DNA from: Phorcus lineatus
Lineage: Eukaryota; Mollusca; Gastropoda; Trochida; Trochidae
Assembly (NCBI GenBank): GCA_921293015.1
Contig: OV121083.1
Span: 33,472,908-33,536,907 of the forward strand
Direction: 5' to 3'
Length of the DNA stretch: 64,000 nt
In this document: positions 34,862 through 44,101 of the stretch, one piece after another
Numbering within the stretch: position 1 is the stretch's first letter
Layout: the number at the start of each line of letters is the position of its first letter
The notes under the pieces: generated by a model
Seen by the model: the letters and a program-made list of their open reading frames with translations, nothing else
The model's database searches: none
What the model was told of the DNA's origin: nothing
Position numbers and translations under genes: made by a program

Positions 34862-34960
34862 GGCGCCAGACTCAAGGACTGAGCTATTCCTTCTCACAAA
34901 TCGAGATACGGGTGTTCTGGTCCACGTATGTGGGCGTGGGTTCAAATCCCACTCCTGACA
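34862..34960 (+). pseudogene. tRNA-Leu(CAA) 3' fragment after LINE copy B
   Basis: A 99-nt 3' part with B box. Carries CAAGGACTG like the fragment after copy A, but T at loop position 38 where that fragment has C, so part of the flank has since been converted. Confidence 0.95.
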
Positions 34961-35099
34961 CATTTTGCATTTCCTTTTTATCGCCACCGGATTACATGAA
35001 ACTTAAAGCTTAAGGACTTCCAGTTTTCTAGGCAGCACTGAAGCAAAGAGCTGGGCTTCTTTTTTGTTCTTTTCATTTGTCAAAAGAGTTGCAAAAGGT

Positions 35100-35192
35100 T
35101 CCCGCGAGCCGGATTCGAACCAGCGACCTAAGGATGGCCAATTGTGATTATTCCACTACAGTCCTCCGCTCTATTAACTGAGCTATCACGGG
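35100..35192 (-). tRNA. trnY(GTA): tRNA-Tyr(GTA), degenerate, probably a pseudogene
   Basis: Both invariant D-loop guanines changed (G18A, G19A), which also hits the A box. First unit after LINE copy B. Confidence 0.75.
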
Positions 35193-35695
35193 TCTCGACT
35201 ACTCCGTTCATCTTTTGTAAATCGATACAGGACGACACTTACAGCTATATTGCTTAACGCCTGGCTGAACATCAACTTCCTTAACCCTCAAGCCTTCCCT
35301 ACAAAACTTATTTATTTTCTCTTTACTGATTACTACATCAACGTCTTCCATTTCCTAAACATTCGACAGTTGTAGACTGTCATTTTTCCTTGAAGGGCAG
35401 TTTCCTTCCCTTTCAATTGTGTTGCCAGTGTAACATCCAACACTTCAACATTAAAGATTGAAACAAACAGGGTTTGAGTCGACCTCAACCTGTACCCCAC
35501 GACCATCTCAATCAAACACAGACATACATCTGAGAAAACAGTGCTGCTTTGGCGGAGGGCTCTTGCTTCTGCGTGTGCTTCTGTGTGTCGGTTATATAAT
35601 CAAATGACATGTGTCCCAGAGCAATTGAAACGCAAGGAAAGAAAACTTTTATCTTGCCGATTGTGACACCAGTATTTAACCCTTTTGTTTCACAA

Positions 35696-35817
35696 GTCAG
35701 GATGGCCGAGCGGTCTAAGGCGCCAGCCTCAAGGATTGAGCTATTCCTTCTCACAAATCGAGATACGGGTGTTCTGGTCCACGTATGTGGGCGTGGGTTC
35801 AAATCCCACTCCTGACA
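35696..35817 (+). tRNA. trnL(CAA): tRNA-Leu(CAA), anticodon-stem A31C
   Basis: CCAGC replaces CCAGA, losing the A31-U39 pair at the base of the anticodon loop. First uninterrupted copy after LINE B. Confidence 0.88.
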
Positions 35818-35956
35818 CATTTTGCATTTCCTTTTTATCGCCACCGGATTACATGAAACTTAAAGCTTAAGGACTTCCAGTTTTCTAGGCAGCACTGAAG
35901 CAAAGAGCTGGGCTTCTTTTTTGTTCTTTTCATTTGTCAAAAGAGTTGCAAAAGGT

Positions 35957-36049
35957 TCCCGCGAGCCGGATTCGAACCAGCGACCTAAGGATGGCCAATT
36001 GTGATTATTCCACTACAGTCCTCCGCTCTACCAACTGAGCTATCACGGG
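35957..36049 (-). tRNA. trnY(GTA): tRNA-Tyr(GTA)
   Basis: Canonical, 20-nt intron. Confidence 0.97.
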
Positions 36050-36551
36050 TCTCGACTATTCCGTTCATCTTTTGTAAATCGATACAGGACGACACTTACA
36101 GCTATATTGCTTAACGCCTGGCTGAACATCAACTTCCTTAACCCTCAAGCCTTCCCTACAAAACTTATTTATTTTCTCTTTACTGATTACTACATCAACA
36201 TCTTCCATTTCCTAAACATTCGACAGTTGTAGACTGTCATTTATCCTTGAAGGCAGTTTCCTTCCCTTTCACTTGTGTTGCCAGTGTAACATCCAACACT
36301 TCAACATTAAAGATTGAAACAAACAGTGTTTGAGTCGACCTCAACCTGTACCCCACGACCATCTCAATCAAACACAGACATACATCTGAGAAAACAGTGC
36401 TGCTTTGGCGGAGGGCTCATGCTTCTGCGTGTGCTTCTGTGTGTCGGTTATATAATCAAATGACATGTGTCCCAGAGCAATTGAAACGCAAGGAAAGAAA
36501 ACTTTTATCTTGCCGATTGTGACATCAGTATTTAACCCTTTTGTTTCACAA

Positions 36552-36673
36552 GTCAGGATGGCCGAGCGGTCTAAGGCGCCAGACTCAAGGATTGAGCTAT
36601 TCCTTCTCACAAATCGAGATACGGGTGTTCTGGTCCACGTATGTGGGCGTGGGTTCAAATCCCACTCCTGACA
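36552..36673 (+). tRNA. trnL(CAA): tRNA-Leu(CAA)
   Basis: T38, intron GATACGGG. Confidence 0.97.
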
Positions 36674-36812
36674 CATTTTGCATTTCCTTTTTATCGCCAC
36701 CGGATTACATGAAACTTAAAGCTTAAGGACTTCCAGTTTTCTAGGCAGCACTGAAGCAAAGAGCTGGGCTTCTTTTTTGTTCTTTTCATTTGTCAAAAGA
36801 GTTGCAAAAGGT

Positions 36813-36905
36813 TCCCGCGAGCCGGATTCGAACCAGCGACCTAAGGATGGCCAATTGTGATTATTCCACTACAGTCCTCCGCTCTACCAACTGAGCTATC
36901 ACGGG
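36813..36905 (-). tRNA. trnY(GTA): tRNA-Tyr(GTA)
   Basis: Canonical, 20-nt intron. Confidence 0.97.
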
Positions 36906-37409
36906 TCTCGACTACTCCCGTTCATCTTTTGTAAATCGATACAGGACGACACTTACAGCTATATTGCTTAACGCCTGGCTGAACATCAACTTCCTTAACC
37001 CTTAAGCCTTCCCTACAAAACTTATTTATTTTCTCTTTACTGATTACTACATCAACGTCTTCCATTTCCTAAACATTCGACAGTTGTAGACTGTCATTTT
37101 TCCTTGAAGGGCAGTTTCCTTCCCTTTCAATTGTGTTGCCAGTGTAACATCCAACACTTCAACATTAAAGATTGAAACAAACAGTGTTTGAGTCGACCTC
37201 AACCTGTACCCCACGACCATCTCAATCAAACACAGACATACATCTGAGAAAACAGTGCTGCTTTGGCGGAGGGCTCTTGCTTCTGCGTGTGCTTCTGTGT
37301 GTCGGTTATATAATCAAATGACATGTGTCCCAGAGCAATTGAAACGCAAGGAAAGAAAACTTTTATCTTGCCGATTGTGACATCAGTATTTAACCCTTTT
37401 GTTTCACAA

Positions 37410-37531
37410 GTCAGGATGGCCGAGCGGTCTAAGGCGCCAGACTCAAGGATTGAGCTATTCCTTCTCACAAATCGAGATACGGGTGTTCTGGTCCACGTAT
37501 GTGGGCGTGGGTTCAAATCCCACTCCTGACA
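37410..37531 (+). tRNA. trnL(CAA): tRNA-Leu(CAA)
   Basis: T38, intron GATACGGG. Confidence 0.97.
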
Positions 37532-37670
37532 CATTTTGCATTTCCTTTTTATCGCCACCGGATTACATGAAACTTAAAGCTTAAGGACTTCCAGTTTTCT
37601 AGGCAGCACTGAAGCAAAGAGCTGGGCTTCTTTTTTGTTCTTTTCATTTGTCAAAAGAGTTGCAAAAGGT

Positions 37671-37763
37671 TCCCGCGAGCCGGATTCGAACCAGCGACCT
37701 AAGGATGGCCAATTGTGATTATTCCACTACAGTCCTCCGCTCTACCAACTGAGCTATCACGGG
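37671..37763 (-). tRNA. trnY(GTA): tRNA-Tyr(GTA)
   Basis: Canonical, 20-nt intron. Confidence 0.97.
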
Positions 37764-38265
37764 TCTCGACTACTCCGTTCATCTTTTGTAAATCGATACA
37801 GGACGACACTTACAGCTATATTGCTTAACGCCTGGCTGAACATCAACTTCCTTAACCCTCAAGCCTTCCCTACAAAACTTATTTATTTTCTCTTTACTGA
37901 TTACTACATCAACATCTTCCATTTCCTAAACATTCGACAGTTGTAGACTGTCATTTATCCTTGAAGGCAGTTTCCTTCCCTTTCACTTGTGTTGCCAGTG
38001 TAACATCCAACACTTCAACATTAAAGATTGAAACAAACAGTGTTTGAGTCGACCTCAACCTGTACCCCACGACCATCTCAATCAAACACAGACATACATC
38101 TGAGAAAACAGTGCTGCTTTGGCGGAGGGCTCTTGCTTCTGCGTGTGCTTCTGTGTGTCGGTTATATAATCAAATGACATGTGTCCCAGAGCAATTGAAA
38201 CGCAAGGAAAGAAAACTTTTATCTTGCCGATTGTGACATCAGTATTTAACCCTTTTGTTTCACAA

Positions 38266-38387
38266 GTCAGGATGGCCGAGCGGTCTAAGGCGCCAGACTC
38301 AAGGATTGAGCTATTCCTTCTCACAAATCGAGATACGGGTGTTCTGGTCCACGTATGTGGGCGTGGGTTCAAATCCCACTCCTGACA
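38266..38387 (+). tRNA. trnL(CAA): tRNA-Leu(CAA)
   Basis: T38, intron GATACGGG. Confidence 0.97.
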
Positions 38388-38526
38388 CATTTTGCATTTC
38401 CTTTTTATCGCCACCGGATTACATGAAACTTAAAGCTTAAGGACTTCCAGTTTTCTAGGCAGCACTGAAGCAAAGAGCTGGGCTTCTTTTTTGTTCTTTT
38501 CATTTGTCAAAAGAGTTGCAAAAGGT

Positions 38527-38619
38527 TCCCGCGAGCCGGATTCGAACTAGCGACCTAAGGATGGCCAATTGTGATTATTCCACTACAGTCCTCCGCTCTA
38601 CCAACTGAGCTATCACGGG
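38527..38619 (-). tRNA. trnY(GTA): tRNA-Tyr(GTA), T-stem G52A
   Basis: G52A weakens the T stem and changes the first base of the B box. The last unit before LINE copy C. Confidence 0.85.
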
Positions 38620-39123
38620 TCTCGACTACTCCCGTTCATCTTTTGTAAATCGATACAGGACGACACTTACAGCTATATTGCTTAACGCCTGGCTGAACAT
38701 CAACTTCCTTAACCCTTAAGCCTTCCCTACAAAACTTATTTATTTTCTCTTTACTGATTACTACATCAACGTCTTCCATTTCCTAAACATTCGACAGTTG
38801 TAGACTGTCATTTTTCCTTGAAGGGCAGTTTCCTTCCCTTTCAATTGTGTTGCCAGTGTAACATCCAACACTTCAACATTAAAGATTGAAACAAACAGTG
38901 TTTGAGTCGACCTCAACCTGTACCCCACGACCATCTCAATCAAACACAGACATACATCTGAGAAAACAGTGCTGCTTTGGCGGAGGGCTCTTGCTTCTGC
39001 GTGTGCTTCTGTGTGTCGGTTATATAATCAAATGACATGTGTCCCAGAGCAATTGAAACGCAAGGAAAGAAAACTTTTATCTTGCCGATTGTGACATCAG
39101 TATTTAACCCTTTTGTTTCACAA

Positions 39124-39157
39124 GTCAGGATGGCCGAGCGGTCTAAGGCGCCAGACT
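39124..39157 (+). pseudogene. tRNA-Leu(CAA) 5' half upstream of LINE copy C
   Basis: The first 34 nt of tRNA-Leu, ending at U33 directly before the anticodon. Contains the A box. The last 11 nt (39147-39157, GGCGCCAGACT) form the 5' target-site duplication of copy C. Confidence 0.95.
39147..39157 (+). repeat. Target-site duplication, left, LINE copy C
   Basis: GGCGCCAGACT, identical to 47800-47810. It corresponds to the 3' side of the D arm through U33 of tRNA-Leu(CAA). Confidence 0.93.
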
Positions 39158-39160
39158 ATA

Positions 39161-39174
39161 GCGCCACCTAGTGG
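39161..39174 (-). promoter_or_regulatory. CTCF-like motif at the 5' end of LINE copy C
   Basis: The minus strand reads CCACTAGGTGGCGC, matching every position of the CTCF core consensus CCASYAGRKGGCRS. It lies 4 nt inside the element and is nearly conserved in copy D. Binding is inference. Confidence 0.5.
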
Positions 39175-39376
39175 ATTGCCGAGATAAGATTTCTGTATCA
39201 GCTCTCTCTATATTTCGGATTGCTTTCGGATTTTTACTTTGATTACATCTTAATGGACGTTTAGAATCAACAATCAAGAATGTGATTCATTTTACAAGAA
39301 GGAGTTTTTGTGAATCTGCTTGTTTTGGCAGATTTTGGTGTTGATTTGTGTGTTCATATATTCGAGATCTCGATTC

Positions 39377-39387
39377 AAGATGGCGGC
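39377..39387 (+). promoter_or_regulatory. YY1-like motif over the ORF1 start, copy C
   Basis: AAGATGGCGGC spans the ORF1 ATG and matches the YY1 core. Human L1 is known to use a YY1 site to position transcription starts. Here the motif lies at the start codon, so it may equally be just a good initiation context plus codons for Met-Ala-Ala. Confidence 0.35.
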
Positions 39388-40432
39388 CATGAGGACGTAC
39401 AAGAAAGACTGCACAGTTGAAGTAAATGTCGGGAACAGAAAAACAGTCACAGGTACTTTGCTAATCCAAACTCTTTTAGGATTCGTGTCCGATGTTTTTG
39501 CGTGTGTACCGAAAAACCAAGAGTTTTTTGATGTTACTCTGCCGAACGTTGAGGAGGCACGAAAACTAGTGGAGAGTGAGATTTTTATTGGGAATAACAA
39601 ACTGCATACAAGATTGTTAGTTTCAGAGACTGTCGTTGTGTCATTCATGCACTTGCCCGCGTACATAGAAGATGGAGAAATAAAGAAATTTCTTGAAGGT
39701 AAAGGTGTTAAACTTGAAGGAGATATTAAACACCGTATGATCAAGGGGACAAACATATCAGATGGAACCAGATATGTCAGAGTTAAATTCCCAGAAGGTC
39801 TTAAATCTCTCCCATTTTCAGTTGGATTTAACACATGTGACGGATTTAAATACTTTAGGGTTATCCATAATAACCAGATCAAAGTATGCTTCCGGTGTAA
39901 CGCTACCGATCATGAAATGAAAGACTGTCCCAAGTGCTTTCAGTGCAAAGAGTACGGACACATTGCAAAAGACTGTGATAGGGTGGCCTGCGAAATATGT
40001 GGTCTTTACGGAGACAACTGTGATTGTTTTGACGATGTCACTGAAACAGACGATAAAGAATACACGAAACAATGGGACAATAATTTTCCACCGCTTTCAC
40101 GAGAACTACAATCTGAGACAATAAAACATACCAGTGATTCGCGCTCGGCTGAGCAAAAAGAAACTGACACCGACAAGTCCGATCAAGGCGAGGAGTCGGA
40201 AGATATCACGGAGTGCACGGAAGCGACTGGTCCACAATTGAACAAGTCTCTCGGGTGGAATGTTATAAAACGCAAATGGAGTCGGAAACGACAGAACACA
40301 AAGATATCAGAGACTGTTTTGCGCGAAAATGAACTCAAAAATAAAATCAGAGAAACAAGAAAAGATGAACTTAAAAAGAAAAAAGAAGTTATAGTGAACG
40401 AGAAACGGGACATCGTAGAAATTGGAGAATAA
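39380..40432 (+). CDS. ORF1 protein of LINE copy C (CCHC RNA-binding-like)
   Basis: A 350-aa open frame. The ATG at 39380 (MAAMRTYKK) is chosen because copies A, B and D start at the equivalent place; the frame is open further upstream but has no homologous extension. Same architecture as copy A: RRM-like N-terminal half with DGTRYVRVKFP, knuckle 1 C-x2-C-x4-H-x4-C, knuckle 2 of the same form with a shorter linker (CPKC), then a third C-x2-C-x6-C-x-C cluster, NFPPL, acidic linker, GWNVIKRKW and a Lys-rich tail. No disabling change seen. The stop overlaps ORF2 as TAATG. Confidence 0.92.
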   Translation: MAAMRTYKKDCTVEVNVGNRKTVTGTLLIQTLLGFVSDVFACVPKNQEFFDVTLPNVEEARKLVESEIFIGNNKLHTRLLVSETVVVSFMHLPAYIEDGEIKKFLEGKGVKLEGDIKHRMIKGTNISDGTRYVRVKFPEGLKSLPFSVGFNTCDGFKYFRVIHNNQIKVCFRCNATDHEMKDCPKCFQCKEYGHIAKDCDRVACEICGLYGDNCDCFDDVTETDDKEYTKQWDNNFPPLSRELQSETIKHTSDSRSAEQKETDTDKSDQGEESEDITECTEATGPQLNKSLGWNVIKRKWSRKRQNTKISETVLRENELKNKIRETRKDELKKKKEVIVNEKRDIVEIGE

Positions 40433-40434
40433 TG
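40430..40434 (+). promoter_or_regulatory. TAATG stop-restart overlap, copy C
   Basis: The ORF1 TAA and ORF2 ATG share one A, as in copies A and B despite the divergence between subfamilies. Confidence 0.7.
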
Positions 40435-40779
40435 GACACTTTAACCATATTAACTTTTGTTATGCTTGTATGTTCTTGGAACGTTAATGGACTGAGAGAC
40501 ATTCATAAAATGGAAAGTGTTTTCCAAAAAGTTCTAGATTGTCATGCTGACATGATATTTTTACAAGAGACATTCTGGGACAATAATTTCATCGAGACGT
40601 ATAAACATAAATGGCCGGGTAAGATCTTTTATAATAATTGTCCTGTTCAAAATAGAAAAGGTGTAGCTATATTATTTTCTCCCTCTTTTCCATACCAGCC
40701 ATATTTTGACATGTGTGACGGGTATGGTCGTTTACTACGAGTCAATTTTAGCAGTGATGAACAAATATATATGTATCAT

Positions 40780-40816
40780 CCCAACTTGGGAAAAATAGAA
40801 AAATTTCCAAGTTGGG
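40780..40816. repeat. Left terminal hairpin of the nested element
   Basis: Arms CCCAACTTGG (40780-40789) and CCAAGTTGGG (40807-40816), a perfect 10-bp stem around a 17-bp A/T loop. A CGATCTTGAGATGGGACGG segment follows, related to the right-end palindromes. Confidence 0.85.
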
Positions 40817-41458
40817 ACGTCCGATCTTGAGATGGGACGGCAGATACTTTAACATGTTTATAATATCCTTATTCTAATGTTGAATTTAGTAATAACATGA
40901 TAACATGTATCATTTAGATAAGTGCTTCAAGGACATCGAAAGATATTTTGATTTTATGTTAATTTTCATGACTTATTGGCTATATATATCTCTCATCGCA
41001 AAGGAGTCTTTCATCATAGCCCAATACGATTTCAAAAGTAATTCTTACACAAAGTCTTATAAATTATTTCATTATATTCTTAATTATTATTAATTATGAA
41101 AGCATGTTAAGCAAATAAAAAAAGGATTTATATTCAATTATACACTCAAAACCTACTCTAAGCGAATACCAAGAATGCTAATCTAATGCCTTGTAATCAG
41201 TTCAATTTCTGACACATAAACCGTTCCGTTAAGCAAGATTCCAATGTACTTATATATTGTGTTTGATAGTCGAATCTAAAAGTGTATGTATGTATGTAAC
41301 ATAATTCACAAACACTAACCTGTAAGTGGTGTTCCCTCAATGCTTATAAGATGTCCAGTAAATAAATCCAGTTATGTCTCCTCATATTTCCGATCGAACC
41401 TGATCTGATCAGTGTCGTGATGCAAATGGCAAACATACCTGCTTGGTAGTTCAGAGAT

Positions 41459-41494
41459 GGGTGTGGGTTGGGTGGGAAGGGGGGGGGGGGGGGG
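41459..41494 (+). other. G-quadruplex-forming tract in the nested element
   Basis: Four GGG runs separated by TGT, TT and T, then AA and a run of 16 G. This fits the G3+N1-7 quadruplex pattern on the plus strand and stands out in an AT-rich element. The G16 length may not be exact. Confidence 0.7.
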
Positions 41495-41499
41495 TGTCC

Positions 41500-44030
41500 G
41501 AAAGAAGGGATTTTGGTAAACATCCGGTTCGGTTATGACACTAATACCTGTGTGTCACCTTCCAATTAGTGACAAGAATGGGTACCAATTGCACATGAGC
41601 ATGCTTGTAACACTACAAAGGTACACGCCGAGCGTTTGTTGTTTTAGTCAATGTTCATCATTCATTTTTATCAAGGCATTTGCCCCTATCGGCAATATCT
41701 CTGATAGGTGGAAGCAGACGTGATCAAACCCTAACCAAAAACAACAACAAATATAATGTTTAGTGTTATTGTATTGTTATTCGATGAAAGTTGTTTTGCC
41801 ACACTAAATATATTCAAAATATGTTTTTCATTAACAGAAAGATTATCATGTCACGTAACCAAAATGAAATCTAACATCATCCATTGATTATTTATGGGGA
41901 AATAGCACGCTTTTCAATAGATTTTTTAAAACAAGATAACTTAGTTTCCAAGATTTGCGAAAGAAGATTATGGTTTCAACAAATTTTTTTCATTTCTATA
42001 AAAAGAAATTAGATTTGGAGGCAAGCTGGAAGCTTATATTTATATTAATGCCGCTCCAATAAAAATCATATTTTGAAACCATCCAACATGCAACACAAAG
42101 TCAAACAAATACAATGTACAGTTGCAGCACAATACGTTAAGATATTCAATATTGCAAAGGCGATTTCTTCATGCTAATTTAGAAATGCAATATTTCAACT
42201 CATTTCTTATCAATATTACAAGAAGATTTTAAACGGATCACTAGATTTTTTGACACAAACCCTTGTTGAGAAAAATTATTCTACTGTTTTCTACATAGCC
42301 CGAGGTAACATATGATTTTGATCAGTATTAAAAGGTTGCTTTTTCATATGTACAAGCGTCTATCTAGGCTTGTTAAAAGCGTTGAAATGAGAGAATTGTT
42401 GTGTGTTGTTACTGCTAATACGTTAATCAACTGATCCGTACATAAGTCAAATAAGATGAGTAGGTGAGAGGAAAGAATTACATTTCAGTGTAATATTGTT
42501 ATTTTACAGCTGAAAGTTTACTTAACTAATCGTTTTGTTATCTTTTAATTAGCTACTTAACATGTCCCCCCGAAAAAAGGCATTAGGTTTGTAAATACAC
42601 ATCAATGAAGTTTATTGATATACTAAGACTTATCGAGTTATTTTGTGCTGACATACATGTACTAGTGTAATATCTTCAGAGGACTAAGTGATTCATATTG
42701 TTATTGCTTACACAAATCTGATATAGAAACTGTCATTGCTTATTGTAAAATATTCGATATTTCATTGTATGAAAAAATGCAATATGTGTAATCATATAAT
42801 GGTTAGTAAGTATATTTCTATGATTTAAATGGTATTCTATTTCAATAAAACATGTGTTACACAAAATTCAGAATTTATATACAAAAAGAAAAAAGGATTG
42901 GCAAACAGGCAGCAAATGCTTATATAAATTCTTTTCCTGAACCAAACATAAAACTATTTAGATATCAAGTACATTGGTGGAAATATACATTTGCAATTAT
43001 TCTTACTAAACTCAAATTCATATTATGCTTTGTCTACCTTACATTTTTTGTACAAATTGTAGGAAAGAGCTTTAAAAAATGATAAATATATATTATTAGG
43101 AGTTCGTTAACACTCTGTGACAAAGATTTGTCGCCGTTAAGATAGATTTTAGTATATTGTTATGAGTTACGAGGGAATATTCAAACCCAAAGTTTGGCAC
43201 TATTTGAAAATATCTAAAATGTTGGGGAACCAGACTTCGATAATAGGAACTTTTAATTATTTTTATATTTGATACAATCAACCAAGTCGCCAATTTGATG
43301 AACAAGATAGTACTCTGTTAAAACAACATGGGGTTTTGGTGTCTCCATATGTTGTTTTAGCCTAACAGTTCCTACGGTGGGCAAATTGGTGTCCAATCAT
43401 CCGTTCTCTGTCACGCCAAGCTGACACATTAACAAATTCAGTCTAGTCAGTGCTGCATTGTAACGATGGAGAGTACCTTAATTTCTGTTTATACATATAT
43501 AATTTTAATATATATTTTGCATGGATTATTCATTTCTCTGTATCAGGTACGTTTTTTAATTATATATTTTTGAAAAAGCAATTTATCACTAGTATTGTAA
43601 AACTTGGATCTGTATTAGAATAACTTCATATATGTGATTGTTAATAGTTTATACCACCTTTTTGTAAAGAAACTAAGATACAAAGATGTCTCTGTGATGT
43701 CAGCTGTTCGATCTACGCATGTATTGTTCGTTTGAAAAATGCTGAAAACTACTATCTAAATATAAATCTATACATTGATCTGATTTTGTTATGTCTCTTA
43801 ACAAATGTGATTCAATCAGTAATCAAATGTGACTTTATATAAATGTTTGAGGTGTGTTGAATCGTTCGTACTCGATAACATATGAAACCGAGTGAAAAAG
43901 TGAAGTAAATGAACATCAAATCAAATTTTCTTCTTAGGTGTGAAAAGAATATAACAAAACTATCTAAAAACATGTTTTACTAACACAAATTATTATAAAA
44001 TATGAATATTATTAACATGTTTAAGTATCC
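41500..44030. other. AT-rich interior of the nested element, no recognised gene
   Basis: About 2.5 kb with only short unsupported ORFs on either strand (for example 42852-43082, 76 codons, Lys/Ile/Phe-rich). I see no tRNA, no tandem array and no homology to the LINEs. Confidence 0.6.
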
Positions 44031-44033
44031 TCC

Positions 44034-44101
44034 GTCCCATCTCAAGATGGGACGTCCCAACTTGGAATCCCAAGTTGGGACGCGTCCCATCTTAAGATGG
44101 G
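44034..44101. repeat. Right terminal hairpin cluster of the nested element
   Basis: Three adjacent palindromes: 44034-44053 (9-bp arms GTCCCATCT/AGATGGGAC), 44054-44081 (12-bp arms GTCCCAACTTGG/CCAAGTTGGGAC with a 4-base loop), and 44086-44101 (CCCATCTTAAGATGGG, perfect). The first two correspond to the left-end motifs; the third has no left counterpart. Confidence 0.88.

Larger units (their letters stand above)
34862..39157. repeat. Array block 2: about 5 tandem Tyr/Leu tRNA units
   Basis: Same unit as the flanking blocks, bounded by LINE copies B and C. Starts with a 3' tRNA-Leu fragment and ends with a 5' tRNA-Leu fragment, each cut by a LINE. Private spacer variants (TACTCCGTTC, CATCTTCC, TTTATCCTTGAAGGCAG) recur in alternate units around 36050 and 37770, showing local duplication. 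Confidence 0.96.

Noticed and set aside
42852..43082. A 76-codon ORF inside the nested DNA element as a transposase remnant
   Set aside because: No DDE/D or helix-turn-helix motif, biased Lys/Ile/Phe composition typical of AT-rich random ORFs, and no homologous partner in the window.
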